From assembly GCA_003525525.1 (NCBI GenBank), contig DQED01000127.1, positions 525-15,344 on the forward strand: a stretch of DNA of 14,820 bases. The letters run 5' to 3'. How positions within the stretch are numbered: position 1 is the stretch's first letter; every line of letters begins with the position of its first letter. The notes below the pieces were generated by a model. That model worked only from the letters and a program-made list of their open reading frames with translations. It made no database searches and had not been told where the DNA came from. The stretch is from Desulfovibrio sp. (GTDB lineage: Bacteria > Desulfobacterota > Desulfovibrionia > Desulfovibrionales > Desulfovibrionaceae). Below are positions 7,649 to 13,858 of this stretch, piece after piece. A program made the translations under genes and the position numbers.

Positions 7649-7687
7649 ATTGGGCGCTTCCGGCGAGGGTTAAATGAGGGAGGGAGT

Positions 7688-7716
7688 CAGATAATGCCGA
7701 AGTCGGCAAATGGCAA
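7688..7716 (-). promoter_or_regulatory. Candidate promoter of the FAD/Fe-S oxidoreductase with an operator palindrome in its spacer
   Basis: On the minus strand TTGCCA (7716-7711) and TATCTG (7693-7688) are exactly 17 bp apart. The inverted repeat TGCCGA-AG-TCGGCA (7695-7708) lies wholly in that spacer, the position where a repressor dimer would block RNA polymerase. The predicted start near 7681 gives a leader of about 33 nt. A second, less well spaced candidate lies upstream: TTGACG at 7750-7745 and TATGAT at 7725-7720, spacer 19 bp. Confidence 0.5.
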
Positions 7717-7794
7717 GCGATCATAACGGTCTCTCGATGTAACCCGTCAAGATCCCTGGCTGTATCCTCGCGCACCCGACTTGTCGGCTTGGGA

Positions 7795-7955
7795 TGACGC
7801 CTTGTTTCGTACCAGTCGCATGCGCCTCATGCAAGGACCGCGAAACAGAAGGCCAACGGAAGGAACAACCATTGCTACAACAAATTGTTCCATGACATGC
7901 AAGCCTGACGCCGCTTTTCCCCGGCAACAACGTGAAGCAATGAAACAGGGCGTCA
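7795..7955. repeat. Concentric inverted repeats built on a TGACGCCyTGTTTC motif
   Basis: TGACGCCTTGTTTC (7795-7808) and GAAACAGGGCGTCA (7942-7955) are inverted copies of a 14-bp motif with one mismatch. Inside them GGAACAA (7862-7868) and TTGTTCC (7885-7891) form a second inverted repeat with nearly the same centre (about 7875 against 7876.5). A third, partial direct copy (TGACGCCGCTTTTCC) begins at 7906. The function is unknown; the bases between the two pairs of arms do not pair well. Confidence 0.45.
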
Positions 7956-8126
7956 CAGCCGGAGGCGGGTATCCGGGCCGCCGGACACCATGGCCCGGAG
8001 GCAGGCCGGGGACGGGCGCGGGGCATGGCGGGACGGGCGCTCGCACGCGCCTCGCCCGCGATGCCGATGGAGTCCAGCCGTCGGCCGGCTGCGGCGCAGG
8101 GGAAGGGTGCGTTCGAAGAGACGGCT

Positions 8127-8411
8127 TCAGCCCATTTTCTTGAACCCGAGCAGCACGCGGTAGGGGCCGGGAACCCCCGGAGGCGCGAGCGCCACGCGGT
8201 CGCCCTCGCAGACCATGGCGTTTTCGGGCGTGAAGGCCTTGCCGTTGACGAAAATGACCTCGACCATTTCCGCCGGCAGCGCGAGCAGTTCCAGCAACTG
8301 CGCGCCACTGACCTGTCCCGCGACGTCGACGGTTTTGGGGTTGGGCCAGTTTCTGCTGCTAAAAACGCTGCTTAAGTCCATGAACGCGCGGATTTCAACG
8401 GGAGATGCCAT
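8127..8411 (-). CDS. MoaD/ThiS-like beta-grasp protein, no terminal Gly-Gly
   Basis: The 94-residue protein resembles small ubiquitin-like sulfur carriers: VEIRAFMDL (5-13) as the first strand, a central helix region (GAQLLELLALP), VIFVNGKAF, then EGDRVALAPPG. MoaD-type proteins make the dithiolene sulfurs of molybdopterin, and beta-grasp genes are often found near tungsten aldehyde oxidoreductases, as here. Classical carriers end in Gly-Gly, whose last Gly is adenylated and thiocarboxylated. This one runs on past the usual end with PGPYRVLLGF and finishes in KKMG: a single Gly after Met. The TGA stop is unambiguous and the next codons offer no Gly-Gly. It may therefore be a non-conjugating structural partner or an atypical carrier. 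The start at 8411 has GAGGGG 5 nt upstream (8417-8422). It lies 181 bp downstream of the aldehyde oxidoreductase on the same strand, probably on one message. Confidence 0.75.
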   Translation of the reverse strand: MASPVEIRAFMDLSSVFSSRNWPNPKTVDVAGQVSGAQLLELLALPAEMVEVIFVNGKAFTPENAMVCEGDRVALAPPGVPGPYRVLLGFKKMG

Positions 8412-8494
8412 CGTTTCCCCTCATCCGGGTTGGCCGGCAGGTTCGCGGCGCGGCGATCTTTGAAGAAAACCAGAATGCACGCGTTCCCGCAATG

Positions 8495-8538
8495 GGCCAG
8501 GCAGGCGGACGGGAGTCGCCCTGTCCGCCTGCCTGGCC
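8495..8538 (-). other. 16-bp perfect intercistronic hairpin
   Basis: GGCCAGGCAGGCGGAC (8495-8510) and its exact reverse complement (8523-8538) enclose a 12-nt loop. With no T-tract on either side it is not a standard terminator. It lies between the aldehyde oxidoreductase stop and the beta-grasp start, where such stems often protect the upstream message from 3' exonucleases or set unequal expression of two cistrons. Confidence 0.65.
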
Positions 8539-8559
8539 GCGTCTGCGGGGTCGCCGCTC

Positions 8560-8580
8560 GCCGTTGCGCCGGGCAACGGC
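8560..8580 (-). other. 8-bp hairpin just after the aldehyde oxidoreductase stop
   Basis: GCCGTTGC (8560-8567) and GCAACGGC (8573-8580) form a perfect stem with a 5-nt loop, starting about 12 nt past the TAA stop (8593-8595). No T-run follows on the minus strand. It may act with the larger hairpin at 8495-8538. Confidence 0.45.
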
Positions 8581-8592
8581 TCCTGGCAATCC

Positions 8593-10320
8593 TTAGAAGT
8601 TGAAGACTTCGTCGACTTCTTCGTCGGTGAAGTTCCAGGTGACGTTGTGCGGGGCGCATTCCTCTTCGAAGAATTCCGGCAGACGGTCATGGGCGTTGGT
8701 GAAGCCGGCCCGCTTGTTGAAGTCGCGCTCGGCCTTGAGGATGGTCTTGCCGAGGGCGACGACGTCGTCGCCGGTCAGGGACAGGTTGTAGCGGGCGTTG
8801 ATCATCTCCACCAGGGCGTTGAAGCCGTCGGCGATGTCCAGGATGGCGAAGGCCACGAACAGGCACATGCCGGTGCTGTCCACGGCGGCGGTGGCGATTT
8901 GCAGGTTGCGCGACAGCTCCACCTGGCCTTCCTTGCCGAGCGGATCGACGAAGCCGCCGACCTTCAGGATGTTGGTGGCCACGGCGTAGCCCGCGGTGTG
9001 GTCCGCGCCCATGGGCGTGGTGGCGTAGGTGAGGCCCACGCCCTTGACCGCGCGCGGATCGTAGGCCGGGATGGCCTGGTTCTTGACCACGGGCACCCGG
9101 GTGAGGCCGTACATCTGGCCGACGGCGCCCGCGCCGCAGCCGAGAATGCGGCCAAGGGGCGTACCCTTGCGAATCTCCAGGATCAGGTCGAGCATGGCCT
9201 TGGCGTCGCCCCAGGGGATGATGCCGGCTTCCATGGCCACGCCCACGGCCACGGCGGTCTCGATGGAGTCCACGCCCACATCGTCGAATTCGCGGTCCGC
9301 GTAGGCGATGGCGTCGAGGTCGTCGACGCAGGCGTTGGCCCCGAGCGCCCAGACGGTCTCGTACTCGAAGCCGCTGGTGAGGTACTTGCCTTCCTTGTCG
9401 TTGTAGTGCTGGGAGCAGCGGATGATGCAGCCGGCGTGGCAGCCGTGGGTCGTCTTGCCGCCCCGGGCCTCGATGGTCGCGGCCATGGTCTCGCCGCCGA
9501 TGTTGTTGGCCCATTCGTTGCGGCCGGTACGGAAGTTCTTCGTGGGCAGGCCGCCGGCTTCGTTGAGGATGTTGACCAGGACGTTGGTGCCGTACTTGGG
9601 CAGGCCCTGGCCGGTGACCGGGTGAGTGACGAGGGCGTTGGTGAAGCGCTTGGAAGCGCTCTTGAACGCGTCCGTGTTGGCGATGGTGACGCCGGGCGCG
9701 CCGGCTTCGTCGATGACGATGGCCTTGATCTTCTTGGAGCCCATGACCGCGCCGAGGCCGCCGCGGCCGGCGCTGCGGATGTTGCTCTGGGGATCGGCGA
9801 AAGAGATGTTCGCGGCGGTCAGGCGCATTTCGCCCGCCGGGCCGATGATGGCGACGCCGACCTTGGGCCCGTACTTCGCCTGCAGCACCTTGATGGCTTC
9901 GTAGTTGCCCATGCCGATGGTTTCCGCGGGGGCCTCGTCAAAGGTCACGCCGTCCATGGTCACCTTGACGACGTAAAATTTGTCTTCCGCGGGAATGCCC
10001 TCGAAGACCATGGCCTTGATGTCCATCTTGGACATCTTCTGGCCGAAGGTGCCGCCCGTGTTGCTTTCCTTGATGCCGCCGGTGAGCGGGCTCTTCGCGC
10101 CGCAGGAAAGCCGGCCCGAGTTGGCCGCGCTCGTACCGGTCAGGTAGCCGGGAGCGAGGATCAGCTTGTTGTATTTCCCCAGGGGATGACACGACGGTTT
10201 GACTTCGTTCGACACGAAGATCGAGGTCAGACCCCGGCCGGCCAGTCCGGCGTACTGTTCGGGGCATTCCTCCGTTTTCACGGTCTTCGTCGCCATATCG
10301 ATCCGAATGAACTTGGGCAT
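8593..10320 (-). CDS. aor: Aldehyde:ferredoxin oxidoreductase (tungsten/molybdenum bis-pterin enzyme)
   Basis: This is a 575-residue enzyme of the AOR family, which interconverts aldehydes and carboxylic acids using ferredoxin, a W- or Mo-bis-pterin and one [4Fe-4S] cluster in the cytoplasm. Family features: GLAGRGLTSIFVSNEV near the N-terminus, the pterin-binding stretch CGAKSPLTGG followed by SNTGGTFG, and SAGRGGLGAVMGSKKIKAI. The cluster ligands appear as C294, C298 and C302 (CHAGCIIRC) with the fourth at C486 in DSTGMCLF. The CX3CX3C spacing differs from CX2CX3C of the archaeal enzyme, so this is probably a separate clade (YdhV-like AORs are my guess). The frame opens at 10332, but that ATG overlaps the GGAGG ribosome binding site (10326-10330) that serves the Met at 10320, and MPKFIRIDM is a natural AOR N-terminus. 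A beta-grasp gene follows. Substrate, and W against Mo, cannot be read from sequence. Confidence 0.93.
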   Translation of the reverse strand: MPKFIRIDMATKTVKTEECPEQYAGLAGRGLTSIFVSNEVKPSCHPLGKYNKLILAPGYLTGTSAANSGRLSCGAKSPLTGGIKESNTGGTFGQKMSKMDIKAMVFEGIPAEDKFYVVKVTMDGVTFDEAPAETIGMGNYEAIKVLQAKYGPKVGVAIIGPAGEMRLTAANISFADPQSNIRSAGRGGLGAVMGSKKIKAIVIDEAGAPGVTIANTDAFKSASKRFTNALVTHPVTGQGLPKYGTNVLVNILNEAGGLPTKNFRTGRNEWANNIGGETMAATIEARGGKTTHGCHAGCIIRCSQHYNDKEGKYLTSGFEYETVWALGANACVDDLDAIAYADREFDDVGVDSIETAVAVGVAMEAGIIPWGDAKAMLDLILEIRKGTPLGRILGCGAGAVGQMYGLTRVPVVKNQAIPAYDPRAVKGVGLTYATTPMGADHTAGYAVATNILKVGGFVDPLGKEGQVELSRNLQIATAAVDSTGMCLFVAFAILDIADGFNALVEMINARYNLSLTGDDVVALGKTILKAERDFNKRAGFTNAHDRLPEFFEEECAPHNVTWNFTDEEVDEVFNF

Positions 10321-10502
10321 AGCATCCTCCATTACGCGTTTGGTACAGCGGCCGTCCGGCCCGCCAGCTTCCTGTGTCGTTGCGACGTCTCCCGAAGCCT
10401 GCCCCTGCGCCGGCCGCGGCGGCCCCCGACGCGGCCGTGCGGGGCCGCGCCGGAACAGGAGGCGCGCGTGCGGGGCATGGGCTTCATGTTAGGTTAAAAA
10501 AA

Positions 10503-10517
10503 GCAAGCACCGATCCA
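10503..10517 (-). promoter_or_regulatory. Candidate sigma-54 (-24/-12) promoter of the aldehyde oxidoreductase
   Basis: The minus strand reads TGGATCGGTGCTTGC followed by TT. Compared with the sigma-54 consensus TGGCACGNNNNTTGCW, both invariant pairs (GG at -24, GC at -12) are present at the correct spacing; only positions 4 and 5 differ. The predicted start is near 10491, leaving a leader of about 170 nt before the ATG at 10320. Sigma-54 control needs an activator bound upstream, and repeated elements lie at a suitable distance. Confidence 0.6.
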
Positions 10518-10575
10518 TTCGCGAGATGTCATTAAAATACCCTATGTTAACACAAACATGACCGCGCGGCGGGCA

Positions 10576-10611
10576 GACAAAAAGGGCCTGTCGGGACTGA
10601 CAAAAACGGCC
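10576..10611. repeat. Tandem direct repeats GACAAAAASGGCC upstream of the sigma-54 promoter
   Basis: Positions 10576-10588 and 10599-10611 share 12 of 13 bases (only the base after the A-run differs) with a 23-bp period, about two helical turns. They lie roughly 85-120 bp upstream of the predicted aldehyde oxidoreductase start, the usual range for enhancer-binding activator sites. Binding by an activator is inference. Confidence 0.45.
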
Positions 10612-11167
10612 CCTTGAGAAAGATGGCGGGCAAATCGTTATGTTAGACTAAATATTACAGCGGGTTGGCAAGTGGGCAGAAACGAGCCATAGCGCGAACG
10701 ATTTGGGTCAAAAAGCACCAACAAGATACGCCATTATGTTTTTCGTGACCGAACTGACACGTCCAGGTTCCCACCATGTCACGCTGGCAGGCAATGCCCG
10801 TCGCGTCGCCATGCGCGGGGCATGGGCCATGCCCTGCCTCCCCGTCCCCCTGTTTTGGTGAATGTCGCGCCGTCGTTTCGCGCAAAAACCGCCGCGGCCC
10901 TGCGTGCAGCGCGCACCAGCCGGACGCGGCCGGGTTGCCGCGGGTGTTTTCACTCGCCGCGCTTGTGGGGCCGGGTGGACGCGGGGCGAAACATCTCTTA
11001 CGAGAATGGCCGGAAGGGTCCGCACCGACCGCTCGCGGAGGCGGCGGATCGCAACGCAACAACCGGCGAGGTCACCCGTGCCCCAATCCGTCGCCCGCTG
11101 CGCGGGGACGCGCATCGCATCCGCCTGCCGGGGCCGGGGCGCGCGCCAGCCAACAACAGGTTTGCCC

Positions 11168-13786
11168 ATGCAACAGACGACCACCCCGGCCGAACAGGCC
11201 GAAACGCGCCTTACGGATTACACGCCGCCGGTTTTCCTCGTGGACGACGTGGAACTGGATTTCGACATCGGCGACGCGCGCACCCGCGTCGCCTCGCGAC
11301 TGACGGTTCGCCGCAACCCGGAAAGCGCCGCGAAGGACGCGCCGCTGGTCCTCGACGGCCAGGGACTCGAGCTGCTCGGCGTCGCTGTCGACGGCAACAA
11401 GCTCTCGCCCGGGGACTATACGCTGACCGAGCGGGCCCTGACCATCCACGCCGTGCCGCAGCGCGCGGTCGTCGCCATCGAATGCGCCAACGACCCGGCC
11501 GCCAACACCGCCCTCTCCGGCCTCTACGCCGCCGGGCCGATGCTGTGCACCCAGTGCGAATCCGAAGGCTTTCGCCGCATCACCTTTTTCCCGGACCGCC
11601 CCGACGTCCAGTCCAGGTATCGCGTGGCCATCCATGCGGCCCGCGACCGCTATCCGGTGCTTCTGGCCAACGGCAACCTGATCGCCGCCGGCGATGAGGA
11701 CGGCGGCCGCCACTACGCCGTATGGGAAGACCCCTTCCGCAAGCCCTGCTACCTGTTCGCGCTGGTCGCGGGCCGGCTCGACAAGGTGGCGGACCGCTTC
11801 GTCACCCGGTCCGGGCGCGAGGTGCTGCTGGAAATCTACACCGAACCCGGTCGGTCGAGCGAAACCGGGTTCGCCATGGCCGCGCTCAAAAAGGCCATGC
11901 GCTGGGACGAGGAACGCTTCGGCCGCGAATACGACCTGGACCGGTTCATGATCGTGGCCGTCAGCTTCTTCAATTTCGGCGCGATGGAAAACAAGGGGCT
12001 CAACATCTTCAACGACGCCCGGGTGCTCGGGCGCGCCGACACCGCAACCGACGCGGACATCGCCTTTTTCGAGCGCGTGGTCGGCCACGAATACTTCCAC
12101 AACTGGTCGGGCAACCGCGTGACCTGCCGCGACTGGTTCCAGATCACGCTCAAGGAAGGGCTGACCGTCTTCCGGGAACAGGAATTCGTGGGCGACATGA
12201 ATAGCCCGGCCCAGGAACGGCTGCGCGCGGTGGCCACGCTGCGCCGCGCCCAATTTCCCGAGGACGCCGGGGCCATGGCCCACCCGATCCGCCCGGCGAG
12301 CTATCAGGCGGTGGAGAACTTCTACACCGCGACCGTCTACAACAAGGGGTCGGAAGTCATCCGCATGATCCAGACCCTGGTCGGACGCGAGGGCTTCCGC
12401 AAGGGCCTCGACCTCTACTTCGAGCGCCACGACGGCCACAGCGCGACCTGCGAGGACTTCGTCCGGGCCATGGCAGACGCCAACGCCGCAGACCTCGGCC
12501 AGTTCATGCGCTGGTACGGCCAGGCCGGCACGCCGGTCCTTCAGGTGACTTCAAGCTACGACGCCGCAAGCCGGGAATTCGCCCTCGACGTCCGGCAGAG
12601 CTGCCCGCCCACGCCCGGCCAGCCGACCAAGGAGCCCTTCCACCTGCCCCTGCGCCTGGGCCTGCTCGACGCGCAAGGCAACGACATGACGGGCGACCTC
12701 GTGCTCGAAGTGAAAAACGCGCGGGAAACCTTCGTGATCCGGGACGTGGCGCACAAACCGATCCCCTCCCTGCTGCGCGATTTCTCCGCGCCGGTCAGGC
12801 TCGAGTACGCCTATGACGACGCCGAACTGCTCGTGCTTTTGGCCCACGACAGCGACGGCTTCAACCGCTGGGACGCCGGGCAAAAGCTTTTCATGAAATA
12901 CGCCCTGGCCGGCGAGGACCTGCCCGCGGATTTTCTCGCGGCCCTGCGCGCAGTGCTCCAGGACAAGGATATGGAGCCCGGGGCCAAGGCCATGACCCTG
13001 ACCCTGCCCGGGGAGGAGGAGCTCGGCCTCGCCCTCGTCGCGCGGGGGGACAGGATCGACCCCGTGGCGGTCTACGAAAAGCGCCGCAAGGTGGTCACTT
13101 CCCTGGCCGTAGCCCTGGCCGACGCCCTGTGGGCGACCTATCGCGACATCGCGGCGAGCCTCGACGAAGAGGCCAGCGACGGGGCGTCGCGCGGCCGCAG
13201 GAGCCTCAAAAACCTCTGCCTGGCCTGCCTGCACCGCGCCGAGCCCGGGAAGGTGGCCCCCCTTGCCGCCGCCATGGTTTCCGGGACGCGCAACATGACC
13301 GACAAGATCGCCGGACTCACGCTCCTGGTGGACGGGGATTCGCCGCTGGCGGCCCCGGCGCTCGCGGCATTCGCCGCGACCTTTGCCGCGTCCCCGGCGA
13401 TCATGGACAAGTGGCTCGGCGTGCAGGCCGCGCAGCGCCGCCCCGGCGTGCTCGAGACGGTCGAGCGGCTGACCGGGCACCCGGCCTTCAGCCTGGCCAA
13501 CCCCAACCGCGTCGCCGCGCTCGTCGGCGTGTTCGCGGCCAACCCGTACGGCTTCCATGCCCCGGACGGCTCGGGCTACCGGTTCGTGCTGGACGTCGTG
13601 GAGCGCCTCGACCGGCTCAATTCCCAGGCGGCGGCGCGCTACGCGAAGCCCTTCCTGCGCTGGCGCGATTTCGACGCCGACCGCCAGCAGCGCATGCGGG
13701 AGGCCTTGCAAAGGCTGGCCGCGGTGGAAACGCTCTCGGCCAACGTGCGCGAAGTGGTGTCCAAGGCGCTCGCGACGGACCAGTGA
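11168..13786 (+). CDS. pepN: Aminopeptidase N, M1 family zinc metallopeptidase (PepN type)
   Basis: This cytoplasmic exopeptidase removes N-terminal residues from peptides in late protein turnover. Its 872 residues match E. coli PepN (870) closely. An N-terminal beta domain (about 1-190) precedes the thermolysin-like catalytic domain with GAMEN (271-275), which binds the substrate amino terminus, and HEYFHNW (H307, E308, H311) with the third zinc ligand E330 in LKEGLT. The spacing parallels E. coli H297/E298/H301/E320. A small beta domain (about 440-550) and a long helical C-terminal domain complete it. The frame is open from 10862, but that extension is Arg-rich and lacks family character. 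The Met at 11168 has CAGG 7 nt upstream and gives MQQTTTPAEQAETRLTDY, a normal PepN start. All active-site residues are intact. It is divergent from the aldehyde oxidoreductase. Confidence 0.96.
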   Translation: MQQTTTPAEQAETRLTDYTPPVFLVDDVELDFDIGDARTRVASRLTVRRNPESAAKDAPLVLDGQGLELLGVAVDGNKLSPGDYTLTERALTIHAVPQRAVVAIECANDPAANTALSGLYAAGPMLCTQCESEGFRRITFFPDRPDVQSRYRVAIHAARDRYPVLLANGNLIAAGDEDGGRHYAVWEDPFRKPCYLFALVAGRLDKVADRFVTRSGREVLLEIYTEPGRSSETGFAMAALKKAMRWDEERFGREYDLDRFMIVAVSFFNFGAMENKGLNIFNDARVLGRADTATDADIAFFERVVGHEYFHNWSGNRVTCRDWFQITLKEGLTVFREQEFVGDMNSPAQERLRAVATLRRAQFPEDAGAMAHPIRPASYQAVENFYTATVYNKGSEVIRMIQTLVGREGFRKGLDLYFERHDGHSATCEDFVRAMADANAADLGQFMRWYGQAGTPVLQVTSSYDAASREFALDVRQSCPPTPGQPTKEPFHLPLRLGLLDAQGNDMTGDLVLEVKNARETFVIRDVAHKPIPSLLRDFSAPVRLEYAYDDAELLVLLAHDSDGFNRWDAGQKLFMKYALAGEDLPADFLAALRAVLQDKDMEPGAKAMTLTLPGEEELGLALVARGDRIDPVAVYEKRRKVVTSLAVALADALWATYRDIAASLDEEASDGASRGRRSLKNLCLACLHRAEPGKVAPLAAAMVSGTRNMTDKIAGLTLLVDGDSPLAAPALAAFAATFAASPAIMDKWLGVQAAQRRPGVLETVERLTGHPAFSLANPNRVAALVGVFAANPYGFHAPDGSGYRFVLDVVERLDRLNSQAAARYAKPFLRWRDFDADRQQRMREALQRLAAVETLSANVREVVSKALATDQ

Positions 13787-13816
13787 CGCAAGGCGGCCTT
13801 TCCTCGAATTCTTCAT

Positions 13817-13848
13817 GACGCGGACGGCTCTTCCCGGCCGCCCGCGTC
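13817..13848 (+). other. Hairpin between pepN and the membrane-protein gene, next to its ribosome binding site
   Basis: GACGCGGACGGC (13817-13828) pairs with GCCGCCCGCGTC (13837-13848) with a single A-C mismatch and an 8-nt loop. It ends 10 nt before the ATG at 13859, so the GGACGA ribosome binding site (13851-13856) abuts it. There is no T-tract. It could separate pepN from the next gene by attenuation or limit translation of the membrane protein. Confidence 0.5.
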
Positions 13849-13858
13849 CCGGACGAAC

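Larger units (their letters stand above)
7649..8126. other. 478-bp gene-free stretch between the MoaD-like gene and the FAD/Fe-S oxidoreductase
   Basis: I find no convincing gene here; open frames on both strands are Arg/Ser/Pro-rich and match nothing I recognise. It holds the oxidoreductase promoter (7688-7716) and concentric inverted repeats (7795-7955). Two small GC hairpins lack T-tracts: CCGGGCC/GGCCCGG (7973-7979 and 7992-7998) and CAGCCG/CGGCTG (8075-8080 and 8086-8091). Either could mark the 3' end of the aldehyde oxidoreductase operon. No canonical terminator for that operon is visible. Confidence 0.6.
10486..10646. repeat. Three dispersed ATGTTA sites
   Basis: ATGTTAGG begins at 10486, TATGTTAAC at 10543 and TATGTTAGA at 10639. 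The second is part of ATGTT-N6-AACAT (10544-10559), and the third carries the small palindrome TTAGACTAA. All fall within the AT-richer part of the divergent region, flanking the sigma-54 site. They could be operators for a regulator of the aldehyde oxidoreductase or of pepN. Confidence 0.35.
10321..11167. other. Gene-free divergent region of about 850 bp between the aldehyde oxidoreductase and pepN
   Basis: No credible gene is visible; open frames here are Arg-rich or Cys/Trp-scattered and look like products of high GC. The left part is a GC-rich leader of the aldehyde oxidoreductase with a GCGGCCCC/GGGGCCGC hairpin (10419-10426 and 10441-10448). The middle (10481-10745) is distinctly AT-richer and holds a sigma-54-type promoter, tandem GACAAAAASGGCC repeats and three ATGTTA sites. 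A weak plus-strand promoter for pepN may be TTGGGT (10703-10708) with GATACG (10725-10730). GGGCATGGGCCATGCCC (10818-10834) is a 17-bp palindrome. From about 10840 to 11167 I see nothing but the pepN leader. Confidence 0.6.

Noticed and set aside
5282..7726. 814-codon open frame on the plus strand
   Set aside because: It is antisense to the FAD/Fe-S oxidoreductase, whose frame carries complete flavin and Fe-S motifs. The antisense product is low-complexity (Val/Gly/His/Arg-rich), as expected from GC-rich third positions.
8075..8091. CAGCCG/CGGCTG hairpin as terminator of the AOR operon
   Set aside because: A 6-bp stem without a T-tract is too weak to call a terminator.
8647..10497. 616-codon open frame on the plus strand
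   Set aside because: It is antisense to the aldehyde oxidoreductase, whose product is clearly homologous to the AOR family; this frame shows no domain.
10321..10500. Molybdenum/tungsten cofactor riboswitch in the AOR leader
   Set aside because: The leader is long and has a GC hairpin, but I could not recognise the conserved core; a covariance search with the Rfam MOCO motif would decide.
8017..10825. Recurring GCGGGGCATGG near 8018, 10470 and 10814
   Set aside because: These are short GC-rich words with differing flanks in a very GC-rich sequence, compatible with chance.
10862..11167. 102-residue N-terminal extension of PepN
   Set aside because: The extension is Arg-rich and unlike M1 peptidases; starting at 11168 gives the family-typical length and N-terminus.
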